A stretch of 64,000 nucleotides of DNA from Kosmotoga arenicorallina S304 (GTDB taxonomy: Bacteria; Thermotogota; Thermotogae; Petrotogales; Kosmotogaceae): the NCBI RefSeq assembly GCF_001636545.1, contig NZ_JFHK01000004.1, forward strand, positions 248,001-312,000. Direction: 5' to 3'. The notes below the pieces were generated by a model. The model had not been told where the DNA came from, did not search any database, and saw only the letters and a program-made list of their open reading frames with translations. A program made the position numbers and the translations under genes. Positions 1-9,891 of this stretch are shown piece after piece (within the stretch, counting starts at the first letter, position 1; every line of letters starts with the position of its first letter).

Positions 1-69
1 GTTGCCTGGAGAGATGTGAACAGAATAATAAAATCTTCCTTTGAAGAAAGGCGGCAATCTGAAAATTGA
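1..69 (+). CDS. C-terminal end of an upstream protein (partial)
   Basis: An open frame enters from the left edge in frame 1 and ends at TGA 67-69, giving the last 22 residues of a protein (it begins VAWRDVNRII and ends RRQSEN). The stop overlaps the TTG start of the next gene, as in translationally coupled genes. The segment is basic and helical-looking but too short to assign to a family. Confidence 0.6.
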   Translation, partial: VAWRDVNRIIKSSFEERRQSEN

Positions 70-1217
70 ACCTGGCTTTTTTTAGAACCAAAGGCAACCG
101 ATATAGTATAGCTGCTTTATTGGGGGCATTAGAGGACCTTGAAACGAAGCTGGCTATAATTGACAAACCCGAAAAACTTTTCGAGCTTCCTGATAACTTT
201 TACATAGCTTTGTCTTTTATGAGTTCGGAAGCTCCAGATCAGATTAATCTGGCAAAAGAACTAATCAGAAAAGAGTATAGAGTAATTGCAGGCGGTTCAC
301 ACGCTTCGGCGCGCCCTTTGAAGTTGTTAAAGTACGGTTTTTACGCTGTATTTACTGGAGAAGCGGAAGAAACCTTGCGAAGTTTTATAAAGGAACCTCG
401 GCCAGGGCTCTGGAGACCTTCCAGTCCCATTATCCTGGACAATTTTCCGCCATTTTCATTGAAATATAAAGCCTTTTCACCTATTGAGATAACGAGAGGT
501 TGTCCCTTCAGGTGTGCCTATTGCCAAACTCCGAGGCTCTTCGGGAATAAAGTCAGGCATAGGAGTCTGGAAAAAATTCTTGAGTTTGCAAGGAAAAGCG
601 TAGCACATGGGAGGAAAGTAGCACGCTTCATTTCCCCAAATGCTTTTGGTTATGGCTCGAATAACGGCATTTCTCCAAATCCGGATGCTATTGAAAAGCT
701 GTTAAAAGGCATCAGAGAAGCGGGAATGAGAGAAGTTTATTTCGGTTCTTTTCCTTCTGATGTTAGACCGGAATCTGTAACTGAAGAAGTGCTTGATCTT
801 GTAAAGGCATATTGCAACAACAAAACCATTGTAATTGGCCTTCAAAGCGGTAGCGAAAGGGTGCTAAGCCTTCTCAGAAGGGGGCACAGCATAGAAAAGG
901 CTTTGTATGCTATTGAATTGATTTCCAAAAAGGGATTTGTGCCATATGTGGATATGATCTTTGGTTTTCCCTTTGAAACCGAAGAAGATGTTCAAAAATC
1001 ATTGGAGCTATCATTATTCATGCATGAGAAGTTCGGTGCGGTAATACATGCTCATACTTTTATGCCTTTGCCCGGCACGCCTTTTGAAAACCTAACAGCA
1101 CATATCTCGCCGGGCACTTTAAAATTGTTGGGCAGATTTTCATCGAAAGGTATAATCAAAGGACAATGGCAAAAACAGGTGGATATTTCTGCTGAAATCA
1201 GCAGTTTGGAGGAATGA
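66..1217 (+). CDS. B12-binding-domain radical SAM protein
   Basis: This 383-residue protein has the layout of B12-domain radical SAM enzymes. A Rossmann-like N-terminal region (about 1-110, including an AGGSHAS segment typical of the cobalamin-binding-like fold) is followed by a radical SAM core with the cluster motif C146-x3-C150-x2-C153. It resembles the MJ_1487-type subfamily (TIGR04013), for which I know of no established substrate. The start is TTG at 66, preceded by AAGGCGG and overlapping the previous stop. The end overlaps or abuts the following amidase gene, so the three genes probably form one transcript. The family is clear; the reaction is not predicted. Confidence 0.85.
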   Translation: MNLAFFRTKGNRYSIAALLGALEDLETKLAIIDKPEKLFELPDNFYIALSFMSSEAPDQINLAKELIRKEYRVIAGGSHASARPLKLLKYGFYAVFTGEAEETLRSFIKEPRPGLWRPSSPIILDNFPPFSLKYKAFSPIEITRGCPFRCAYCQTPRLFGNKVRHRSLEKILEFARKSVAHGRKVARFISPNAFGYGSNNGISPNPDAIEKLLKGIREAGMREVYFGSFPSDVRPESVTEEVLDLVKAYCNNKTIVIGLQSGSERVLSLLRRGHSIEKALYAIELISKKGFVPYVDMIFGFPFETEEDVQKSLELSLFMHEKFGAVIHAHTFMPLPGTPFENLTAHISPGTLKLLGRFSSKGIIKGQWQKQVDISAEISSLEE

Positions 1218-1219
1218 AC

Positions 1220-2026
1220 ATGCCTAAGAAAAAGAGCGAAATAAAAATTGGAGCAGTTCAGCTTTCATTATCCATAGACAACCCTGGAGAAAACCTCGAG
1301 CGTAGCATTACATATATTGAATTGCTCCTGGAAAAAGAGGTAGATCTTGTTTTGCTTCCTGAGATGTTCAATACTGGTTATGGAACATCAAAGGAAATAC
1401 TCGATAATGCAATGGAAATCTATGATGAAACAATTGAAAGCCTTTCCGCTATCGCGGATTTTAACGATGTGACGATTGTGGGAGGGATTCCCAGAAAAAT
1501 TGGTAATACCTTTTACAACAGCACCGTTGTCCTGTTACCTTATACAGACCCGATATTTTACGATAAAACACATCTTTTCAGGAGTGAGAAGGAAGTTTTC
1601 AAGCCGGGCAATTCATTTCTGACTTTCAATTATATGGGAGTGGATTTTGGCATATTCATGTGTTACGAAGTAGGATTTCCTGAAATAGCGAGAACCCTTG
1701 CTAAAAAAGGGGCACAGGTTTTCCTTGCTCCCTTTGCTTTTGGCAAAGAACGGGAAGGGATTTATGAGATAGCCACCAAGGCAAGGGCAATAGAAAACGG
1801 TTCTTTTCTTATAACTTCTAACCAAATCGGAAAAGGAAAAGAGATGGACTTTCTGGGAAAGAGCTGTATAATTTCGCCTGATGGCTCTTTGTTAGCGGAT
1901 GCAGGATATGCCGAGGGGATAATCTGGTCGACTTTAAATCTTTCTGAAGTAAAGACTTACAGGTATTCAGAACAAGGCAGGTCTCATGGATATTTCTCAA
2001 ACTTCAGGGAAGATTTATATGAATAA
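1220..2026 (+). CDS. Carbon-nitrogen hydrolase (nitrilase superfamily amidase)
   Basis: This 268-residue protein of the nitrilase/omega-amidase superfamily probably hydrolyses an amide or nitrile with a cysteine nucleophile in the cytoplasm. The triad is visible as E48 (LLPEMF), K116 (YDKTHLF) and C148 (FMCYE). The KTHLF segment is like that of omega-amidase and Nit2-type enzymes, but the substrate cannot be read from sequence. An ATG at 1214 overlaps the preceding stop, yet GGAGG at 1208-1212 is spaced properly only for the ATG at 1220, so I chose 1220. No terminator is visible before the tRNA promoter. Confidence 0.88.
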   Translation: MPKKKSEIKIGAVQLSLSIDNPGENLERSITYIELLLEKEVDLVLLPEMFNTGYGTSKEILDNAMEIYDETIESLSAIADFNDVTIVGGIPRKIGNTFYNSTVVLLPYTDPIFYDKTHLFRSEKEVFKPGNSFLTFNYMGVDFGIFMCYEVGFPEIARTLAKKGAQVFLAPFAFGKEREGIYEIATKARAIENGSFLITSNQIGKGKEMDFLGKSCIISPDGSLLADAGYAEGIIWSTLNLSEVKTYRYSEQGRSHGYFSNFREDLYE

Positions 2027-2038
2027 AAGTCGAATATG

Positions 2039-2067
2039 TTGACAGTTTGGGTTTATTGAGCTAAAAT
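2039..2067 (+). promoter_or_regulatory. Sigma-A-type promoter of tRNA-Lys / infC operon
   Basis: TTGACA at 2039-2044, a 17-base spacer and TAAAAT at 2062-2067 form a near-consensus housekeeping promoter. Predicted transcription starts near 2074, about five bases before the tRNA. No other obvious promoter lies between the tRNA and infC, so it may also serve the translation operon. Confidence 0.8.
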
Positions 2068-2078
2068 AAATAGCGAGT

Positions 2079-2154
2079 GGGCCGTTAGCTCAACAGGCAG
2101 AGCGGCTGATTCTTAATCAGTAGGCTGCGGGTTCGATTCCTGCACGGCCCACCA
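2079..2154 (+). tRNA. tRNA-Lys (anticodon CUU)
   Basis: A full cloverleaf can be folded. The 7-bp acceptor stem pairs 2079-2085 with 2144-2150; the D stem is GCTC/GAGC; the anticodon stem GCTGA/TCAGT holds a seven-base loop with CTT in the anticodon position; the T arm contains GGTTCGATTCC. Discriminator A (2151) and an encoded CCA (2152-2154) complete 76 nt. Confidence 0.97.
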
Positions 2155-2278
2155 GCATATTTTAGAAAAAGTAAGCGGAGCTTAGCTCCCACCCCCGCCT
2201 GAAGCCGAGGGGTCAATATCTTAAAGAGTATTGACAGGCGGGCTATTTCCGCCTTTTTTCTTTGAGAGGTGATGCTTT
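2155..2278 (+). promoter_or_regulatory. Attenuator-like leader of infC-rpmI-rplT
   Basis: The leader holds several hairpins. GGAGC/GCTCC pairs 2177-2181 with 2185-2189. CCCGCCT at 2194-2200 can pair with AGGCGGG at 2236-2242, enclosing an 8-bp hairpin at 2212-2235. AGGCGG at 2236-2241 can instead pair with CCGCCT at 2249-2254, followed by six T (2254-2259), which is an intrinsic terminator. The two pairings exclude each other, as in a transcription attenuator. In Bacillus the equivalent operon is controlled by L20 through its leader, so L20-dependent control is the natural model. The Shine-Dalgarno site GAGAGGTG lies at 2264-2271. Confidence 0.75.
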
Positions 2279-2827
2279 ATAGCAAGAGACGAAAAGAGAA
2301 TTATCAAGAACGATGACATCAGGGCATCGAAGGTTCGTGTTGTTGATGAAGACGGTGAGCAGCTCGGAATTCTTCCCACTGATGAGGCAATCAAGATAGC
2401 CATGGAGAAAAACCTGGACTTGGTGCTGGTTGCGCCTGATTCGAATCCCCCTGTTGCAAGGATTATGGATTTTGGGAAGTATAAGTATGAAAAGGAAAAG
2501 AGGGAGAGAGAAGCCAAGAAACGGTCAAAGCAGACTCAACTCAAGCAGATGAAATTCCGGCTGCGAATTGATACTCATGATTTTATGACCAAAGTAAACA
2601 GGATAAGAGAGTTTCTATCCAAAGGAAGCAAGGTTCGTGTGGTTATTATGTTTAGAGGGCGAGAAATGGCTTTCAGCGATCAGGGCGCCCAACTTCTGGA
2701 AAGAGTAAAGCTCGAGCTTGAAGATATCTCTGAAGTAGACAGAGCTCCCAAAATGGAAGGCCGCGACATGTGGATGATACTCAGACCAAAATCAACCCAG
2801 GGAGGTAAATCAAATGGGAAAGGCTAA
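2279..2827 (+). CDS. infC: Translation initiation factor IF-3, probable AUA start
   Basis: IF-3 binds the 30S subunit, prevents premature 50S joining and checks the start codon and initiator tRNA. The recognisable family sequence begins well before the first in-frame ATG (2402), with ARDEKRIIKNDDIRA encoded from 2282. The frame is closed by TGA at 2270-2272, so the start must lie after it. ATA at 2279-2281 sits about eight bases after GAGAGGTG and gives 182 residues, the usual IF-3 length. Rare starts such as AUU are known for infC and allow IF-3 to repress its own translation. Both domains are present, including the PPVARIMDFGKY linker region. The end overlaps rpmI by 14 nt. Confidence 0.93.
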   Translation: MARDEKRIIKNDDIRASKVRVVDEDGEQLGILPTDEAIKIAMEKNLDLVLVAPDSNPPVARIMDFGKYKYEKEKREREAKKRSKQTQLKQMKFRLRIDTHDFMTKVNRIREFLSKGSKVRVVIMFRGREMAFSDQGAQLLERVKLELEDISEVDRAPKMEGRDMWMILRPKSTQGGKSNGKG

Positions 2828-3014
2828 AATGAAGACACACAAAGCTACTGCAAAGCGCTTCAAGATAACAGGAAGCGGAAAAGTGATGAGACAGCATTCA
2901 GGCAGGAACCATAATACTGGTAAAAAAAGCGAAAGCAACCGCAGAGACGCAAGAAAATGGGAAGAGCTTTCCAAGGGAATGTCCAAAAAAATCAAGAAGA
3001 GTCTTGGAATATAA
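2814..3014 (+). CDS. rpmI: 50S ribosomal protein L35
   Basis: This 66-residue, highly basic protein has the L35 signature, beginning MGKAKMKTHKATAKRF and containing SGRNHNTGKKS. L35 is a small component of the large ribosomal subunit. GGGAGGT precedes the ATG, and the gene starts inside the end of infC, so its translation is probably coupled to IF-3 synthesis. It is the middle gene of the conserved infC-rpmI-rplT operon. Confidence 0.97.
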   Translation: MGKAKMKTHKATAKRFKITGSGKVMRQHSGRNHNTGKKSESNRRDARKWEELSKGMSKKIKKSLGI

Positions 3015-3031
3015 CAAAGAGGTGATAGTGG

Positions 3032-3391
3032 ATGCGCGTCAAAGGTGGAGTTAATTCAAAAAAGAAGAAAAGAAAATATTTGAAGGCAGCGAAAGGTTAT
3101 AGAGGTGCTTTAAGCAGACGTTATCGACTCGCAAAGCAATATTATATTCGTTCCGGGGTTTTCGCATATTTTGGAAGAAAACAGAAGAAAAGAGATTACA
3201 GGAAACTCTGGATCACAAGAATAAATGCTGGAGCAAGAATGGAAGGTCTGAAATACAGCGAGCTCATACATGGCTTGAAACTGGCCGGCATTTCAGTAAA
3301 TAGAAAGATACTTGCTGAACTGGCAGTGATGGATTTTGAAGCGTTCAAAGAATATGTGAAAATTGCAAAAGAAGCACTAAACAAGGCTTAA
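3032..3391 (+). CDS. rplT: 50S ribosomal protein L20
   Basis: This 119-residue protein matches L20 in length and sequence: basic N-terminal extension (MRVKGGVNSKKKKRKYLK), then YRGALSRRYRLAKQ, and the globular part with WITRINAGAR. L20 binds 23S rRNA early in 50S assembly and, in bacteria where this has been tested, represses its own operon by binding the leader mRNA. That makes it the candidate ligand for the leader at 2155-2278. AGAGGTGATAG precedes the ATG. An intrinsic terminator follows directly. Confidence 0.98.
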   Translation: MRVKGGVNSKKKKRKYLKAAKGYRGALSRRYRLAKQYYIRSGVFAYFGRKQKKRDYRKLWITRINAGARMEGLKYSELIHGLKLAGISVNRKILAELAVMDFEAFKEYVKIAKEALNKA

Positions 3392-3396
3392 TCAGC

Positions 3397-3419
3397 GGGG
3401 GCATACGCCCCTTTTTTTT
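3397..3419 (+). terminator. Intrinsic terminator after rplT
   Basis: GGGGC (3398-3402), loop ATAC and GCCCC (3407-3411) form a stem followed by eight T at 3412-3419. It ends the infC operon. Confidence 0.88.
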
Positions 3420-3434
3420 AAGGAGGTTATACTA

Positions 3435-3851
3435 GTGGAAATAAAATTGAAGAGAATAGGAAATATGGCTTTTCATACAAAGACCCCTTCAGGACACGAT
3501 GTACATGTTGATGCTGGTCCTGAGGTTGGTGGAAATGATTCTGCTCCGCGACCAAAGGAGTTAATGCTCATTTCATTACTTGGTTGCACTTCTATGGATG
3601 TTGTTTCCATACTCAACAAGATGAAAGTGAAGGATTACGACTATGAGATTACCGCTGAGGGGCAAATTGCCAGCGAGCACCCAAAGGTATTCACAAGCAT
3701 AAAGCTTACTTACAAGTTCAAAGGCAAAAACCTCCCCAAAGAAAAAATCGAAAAGGCTGTTAGTCTTTCACAGGAAAGATATTGCTTTGCATCAGCGATG
3801 TTGAAAAAAGCTTGCAGTTTGAGTTATGAAATAACATATGAGGAGGTTTAG
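3435..3851 (+). CDS. OsmC family protein
   Basis: This 138-residue protein has the OsmC/Ohr fold signature, with reactive cysteines C51 (LLGCTSMDVVS) and C117 (RYCFASA). OsmC-type proteins are cytoplasmic thiol peroxidases that reduce organic hydroperoxides, though YhfA-like members of this length may have other roles. It begins at GTG 3435 behind AAGGAGG, soon after the rplT terminator, and is followed after 2 nt by the Mrp gene, so the two are co-transcribed. No promoter is evident in the 15-base gap, so readthrough or a promoter hidden inside the terminator region must serve it. Confidence 0.88.
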   Translation: MEIKLKRIGNMAFHTKTPSGHDVHVDAGPEVGGNDSAPRPKELMLISLLGCTSMDVVSILNKMKVKDYDYEITAEGQIASEHPKVFTSIKLTYKFKGKNLPKEKIEKAVSLSQERYCFASAMLKKACSLSYEITYEEV

Positions 3852-3853
3852 AA

Positions 3854-4666
3854 ATGTCTCAGAATCCGAACAATCTTGCGGAAACTTTGAAAAAGATTCG
3901 TGATAACATATCGGGAATAAAACATAAAATACTTGTGATGTCTGGAAAAGGTGGAGTTGGAAAATCCACTGTTGCCGTAAATCTCGCTGCGGCACTTGCC
4001 GATGAGGGCTATAAAACAGGAATCCTTGATATAGACCTTCACGGCCCAAATATCGCCAAAATGCTGGGTTTAAAGGAAAAACCAACTGTTGTGGAAGAAC
4101 AGATATTCCCCCCCGAAGTACTTCCAAACCTGAAAATCATCTCTATGGCCAGTTTTCTTGAAGATGACAGACCAATTATCTGGAGAGGCCCCTTAAAAAC
4201 TTCTGCTATTTACCAGTTTCTTGGTGACGTCGCATGGGGTGAACTCGACTTTCTGGTAATTGATGCACCTCCCGGAACCGGTGATGAATCGCTGACTATT
4301 TTGCAAACAATTCCGGATGTAAAGCCTTTAATGGTTACAACTCCCCAAGAAATCGCCGCTCTTGATGTGAAGAGGGCTCTCAGCTTTGCAAAAGCTCTCA
4401 ACAAAAAGATTCTCGGAGTGGTTGAAAACATGTCTTATCTCAAATGTCCAAAATGCGGAGAAGAAATAAAACTCTTTGGTGAAGGTGCGGGAGAAAAGCT
4501 TTCAGAAGATTTTTCAGTTCCCCTGCTGGGAAAACTTCCTTTTGATCCGCAGGTAGTTTCAAATGCCGATAATGGAAAACCGATAGTGACTCATATGAGA
4601 AATACGGAATTAGAATCAGCATACCGAGAGCTTGTGAAAAACACTTTGAAATTTCTGGAGGGATAA
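3854..4666 (+). CDS. mrp: Mrp/NBP35 family ATP-binding iron-sulfur carrier
   Basis: This P-loop ATPase of 270 residues is related to ApbC/Mrp, which carries and transfers Fe-S clusters to apo-proteins. The deviant Walker A motif GKGGVGKS is at 31-38, the [11 protein letters not shown] segment follows, and the cluster-binding CxxC is C198/C201 (LKCPKCGEE). The N-terminal DUF59/MIP18-like domain present in many Mrp proteins is absent, which is common in thermophiles. GAGGAGG precedes the ATG. It probably acts with the Suf machinery encoded at 39648-44622. Confidence 0.93.
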   Translation: MSQNPNNLAETLKKIRDNISGIKHKILVMSGKGGVGKSTVAVNLAAALADEGYKTGILDIDLHGPNIAKMLGLKEKPTVVEEQIFPPEVLPNLKIISMASFLEDDRPIIWRGPLKTSAIYQFLGDVAWGELDFLVIDAPPGTGDESLTILQTIPDVKPLMVTTPQEIAALDVKRALSFAKALNKKILGVVENMSYLKCPKCGEEIKLFGEGAGEKLSEDFSVPLLGKLPFDPQVVSNADNGKPIVTHMRNTELESAYRELVKNTLKFLEG

Positions 4667-4668
4667 CT

Positions 4669-5712
4669 TTGTCAAAATTAAAGACAATGACTCTTGAATG
4701 GACGGGAGACGCTGTTATCTTCATAGACCAGAGAAAATTACCCCTGGAAGAAGTATACGTTAAATGTACAAATCATTTTGATACCTTTACTGCCATAAAG
4801 GATATGATAGTGAGGGGAGCTCCCGCAATTGGTGCAAGCGCTGCTTTTGGCTATGTTCTGGGGGCGAAGGAGTTTCGCGGAGAGCTCGGTAGCGAGAAAG
4901 GCATCGATCATATGAAAAAGGTTAAAGAAAAACTTGCTTCCAGTCGCCCGACAGCGGTAAACCTTTTCTGGGCACTTGAAAGGATGCATAAAACCTTTCT
5001 TGAAAACGCTTCTTCCGATAATACGATCGATATTCTTGAAAAAGAGGCTTTAGCCATCGCCTTTGAAGATATTGAAGTAAATATGGCTATTGGCAGAAAT
5101 GGATCTGAGCTTCTTAGAGATGGCGATACCGTTTTGACACACTGTAACGCCGGAGCGCTCGCAACGGTAGATTATGGAACCGCTCTTGGAGTAATAAGAG
5201 CAGCCGTAGAAGCGGGAAAACGCATTTCAGTATTTGCCGATGAAACCAGGCCATATTTGCAGGGAGCAAGATTAACTGCCTGGGAGCTCATGAAAGATGG
5301 AATTGATGTAACGCTGATCTCAGACAATATGGCCGGCTGGGTGATGAGTCAGGGCAAGATAGACGCTGTTGTAGTGGGCGCTGATAGAATTGCTGCCAAT
5401 GGGGACGTCGCAAACAAGATAGGAACGTATTCAGTTGCCGTCCTGGCTCAACGGCATGGAATTCCCTTTTACGTAGCAGCTCCGCTATCAACAATTGATT
5501 TATCAACTCCTACCGGAAAAGAAATTCCTATCGAAGAAAGAAGTCACAAAGAAATCACCCATGTTCAGGGCATTCAGGTTGCTCCACATAATGTGAAGTG
5601 TTACAATCCAGCTTTTGATGTCACTCCATGGAATTTGGTTACAGGTATCATAACGGAGAAAGGCGTTGTTCGCCCCCCGTATAACGTAACACTTAAAAAT
5701 TTATTTGACTGA
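4669..5712 (+). CDS. mtnA: S-methyl-5-thioribose-1-phosphate isomerase
   Basis: MtnA converts methylthioribose-1-phosphate to methylthioribulose-1-phosphate in methionine salvage. The 347-residue protein has the family catalytic cysteine C159 ([10 protein letters not shown]) and aspartate D239 ([13 protein letters not shown]), at nearly the positions known for Bacillus MtnA. TTG at 4669 is six bases after GGAGGG; an internal ATG at 4687 would remove six residues. No other methionine-salvage gene is present nearby, so in this organism it may act in a partial salvage route or on related pentose-1-phosphates. The terminator stem overlaps its stop codon. Confidence 0.93.
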   Translation: MSKLKTMTLEWTGDAVIFIDQRKLPLEEVYVKCTNHFDTFTAIKDMIVRGAPAIGASAAFGYVLGAKEFRGELGSEKGIDHMKKVKEKLASSRPTAVNLFWALERMHKTFLENASSDNTIDILEKEALAIAFEDIEVNMAIGRNGSELLRDGDTVLTHCNAGALATVDYGTALGVIRAAVEAGKRISVFADETRPYLQGARLTAWELMKDGIDVTLISDNMAGWVMSQGKIDAVVVGADRIAANGDVANKIGTYSVAVLAQRHGIPFYVAAPLSTIDLSTPTGKEIPIEERSHKEITHVQGIQVAPHNVKCYNPAFDVTPWNLVTGIITEKGVVRPPYNVTLKNLFD

Positions 5713-5734
5713 CCCGCTATGGGTCAGTCTTTTT
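5707..5734 (+). terminator. Intrinsic terminator after mtnA
   Basis: A perfect 9-bp stem pairs GACTGACCC (5707-5715) with GGGTCAGTC (5721-5729), with loop GCTAT and then five T. The stem includes the mtnA stop codon. Confidence 0.9.
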
Positions 5735-5749
5735 ATCATGAGGTGAACC

Positions 5750-7840
5750 ATGAAAGAATTTGCAACCATAGAAAGCTCTGATACTTTACTTCTGTACTCA
5801 AAAGCTAAACCCCGGAAGCTTTTCGTAAATGGTTCAGAGATTCCTTTTACAGTAAAACAACAGGAAGGTAATTTAAAACTCACGCTGAGCAAACCGAGAC
5901 TGGACCCTTTTAATAACGTTGAAATTGTGTTGGAGAATTCCAGCAGGGTATTTGCTTACCCCGTTGGTATTCTTGAAGATAAAGATTTCTTATATCAAAA
6001 AGATCTTGGCTATAAACTGTATGAATCAGAGACTAAATTTAAAGTCTGGGCACCGGGTCCTGGTGAAGTTTTCGTTGAAGTGTTTTCTCTTGATGATTTA
6101 GCGAATCCCCTTTTTAGCCTTACCGCTTTTCCTCAACCCAATGGGCTGAGAGTTGCCAGAATATCAAAAAACCTCTCGGGATATGCATATCGTTTCAAAA
6201 TAAAAAGGTATGGAGAAACACTCTATGCAGCTGATCCTTATGCACCCTTTGCAACGGTAAACGGCGAATTTTCGTACATATACGATCCTGAAAAAGTTAA
6301 ACCGCGGGGATGGGATGAGGATAAAGGCCCGGCACTTAACAATCCCGTTGATGCCATTCTGTATGAACTGCACATAAAAGATTTTTCGAACTCCTGGACA
6401 TCGGGGTCAAGGTATCCGGGAAAATATAGAGCTTTCTATGAAAAAGCTCATGATGCCCCTCTGAAATCCGGGACATGCCTTGACCATATTACAGAGCTCG
6501 GAGTGACCCATGTACATCTGTTGCCAGTTCATGATTTTGACAGCATCGACGAAAGAGATCCGGTGCAGTACAACTGGGGATATGATCCGGCGCTGTTTTT
6601 TGTGCCGGAAGGCTCATATTCTACCAATCCCCATGACCCTGTTATTAGGGTTCTTGAATTCAGGAAGCTTGTACAGGAATTGCACCGAAAAAAATTAGGA
6701 GTTGTGCTAGATGTTGTGTTCAATCACACATATAACACCGATACCCCCTTTCAAAAACTCGTCCCCTATTATTACTACCGCCTAACACCAGATGGAGGCT
6801 TTTCAAACGGTTCTGGTTGCGGAAATGAACTGGCAACGGAAAGGCAAATGGTAAGGCGGTATATTATAAGTGCCCTAAAATATTGGGTCAAAAACTACCA
6901 TATAGATGGATTTAGATTTGACTTAATGGCTTTGTTGGGGAAAGAAACCATGCTATCCATTGAAAGGGAACTCAAAGAGCTAAGAAAGGACATTTTGCTT
7001 TATGGCGAACCCTGGGCTGCGTCACACTCTACAATGAAAGACAAACCCTTTATCAAGGGCGAGCAAAAAGGAGTCAATATAGCTGTTTTCAACGATGAGC
7101 TCAGAAACGCTGTGAAAGGATTTACCGATGACGAAAGCAAGGGATTTGTAACAGGTTCCTACGACAAAAAAGAGGAAGTAATGAAAGGTATTATAGCAGA
7201 AATTGAATACTCTAAAACACTTTCAGGCTTTGCAAAAGAGCCTTTTGAAGTGGTGAATTATGTTTCATCCCACGACAATCTTACTTTAATAGACAAAATT
7301 CATAAAAGTTGTCCAGAAGAAAAGTTCGAAAATAAAGTCAGGATGGCAGCTCTGGCCATTTCAATAGTGCTGACCTCACAGGGTATTCCCTTCTTACACG
7401 CGGGATCAGAAATGCTTCGCACCAAATTATTAGAGGAAAATAGCTATAACTCGGGAACGTTGATCAACGAACTGAATTACAACCAAAAATACATTTACGC
7501 AGATTATTACAATTATGTCAGAGGGTTAATTGAACTCCGCAAACGGGAAAAGCTATTCAGGCTCAAAACCAGCAATGAAATAATGGAAAAGTTAAAATTC
7601 TTACCGATAGATTCACCCGGTTTAATCGTCTTTACATTGAACGATGGAGAAAAGGAAATTCTTGTGGCGCATAACGCTTCAAAAGAAAACCAGGAAGTAC
7701 TCATTGACTCCAAAGAGCCTTGGAAAGTCGTTGTAATGGATTGTAAAATTGACCGGGACGGAATTGCTGAAGTTTCCAGTGCAATTTCAGTTAAACCAAT
7801 TTCAACTACTATTGCAATAAAAAATGCAGGAGGGGAATGA
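5750..7840 (+). CDS. pulA: Type I pullulanase (GH13), cytoplasmic
   Basis: This 696-residue debranching enzyme hydrolyses alpha-1,6 links of pullulan and branched maltodextrins. After an N-terminal beta region and a CBM48-like module (about 92-180, [16 protein letters not shown]) comes the GH13 barrel with the pullulanase hallmark YNWGYDP at 274-280. Catalytic residues are D391 (FRFDLM), E420 (YGEPW) and the transition-state aspartate D509 (SSHDN). There is no signal peptide, unlike the secreted Thermotoga maritima enzyme, so it should act on imported oligosaccharides inside the cell. AGGTG precedes the ATG, just after the mtnA terminator. glyA follows closely. Confidence 0.95.
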   Translation: MKEFATIESSDTLLLYSKAKPRKLFVNGSEIPFTVKQQEGNLKLTLSKPRLDPFNNVEIVLENSSRVFAYPVGILEDKDFLYQKDLGYKLYESETKFKVWAPGPGEVFVEVFSLDDLANPLFSLTAFPQPNGLRVARISKNLSGYAYRFKIKRYGETLYAADPYAPFATVNGEFSYIYDPEKVKPRGWDEDKGPALNNPVDAILYELHIKDFSNSWTSGSRYPGKYRAFYEKAHDAPLKSGTCLDHITELGVTHVHLLPVHDFDSIDERDPVQYNWGYDPALFFVPEGSYSTNPHDPVIRVLEFRKLVQELHRKKLGVVLDVVFNHTYNTDTPFQKLVPYYYYRLTPDGGFSNGSGCGNELATERQMVRRYIISALKYWVKNYHIDGFRFDLMALLGKETMLSIERELKELRKDILLYGEPWAASHSTMKDKPFIKGEQKGVNIAVFNDELRNAVKGFTDDESKGFVTGSYDKKEEVMKGIIAEIEYSKTLSGFAKEPFEVVNYVSSHDNLTLIDKIHKSCPEEKFENKVRMAALAISIVLTSQGIPFLHAGSEMLRTKLLEENSYNSGTLINELNYNQKYIYADYYNYVRGLIELRKREKLFRLKTSNEIMEKLKFLPIDSPGLIVFTLNDGEKEILVAHNASKENQEVLIDSKEPWKVVVMDCKIDRDGIAEVSSAISVKPISTTIAIKNAGGE

Positions 7841-7841
7841 A

Positions 7842-9751
<1,910 letters not shown>

Positions 9752-9761
9752 GCTAAGCTAT

Positions 9762-9806
9762 ATCAAAATAGCAGTGGAAGTAATAGCTTCCACTGCTATT
9801 TTTGAT
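9762..9806 (+). terminator. Intrinsic terminator after upp
   Basis: A long inverted repeat pairs 9762-9780 with 9787-9806 around the loop TAATAG; the core AGCAGTGGAAG/CTTCCACTGCT is perfect and flanked by A and T runs. It can terminate in either direction. The gap from 9807 to the next gene holds only the GGGAGGAG site; I see no convincing promoter in it. Confidence 0.88.
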
Positions 9807-9891
9807 GATAAAATTGTGATGAGAGTCTTTTATACAGGCTTCTATTTTCCATGATTTCATTCTCAAAGATAAGAAGGGAGGAGTTGACCGC

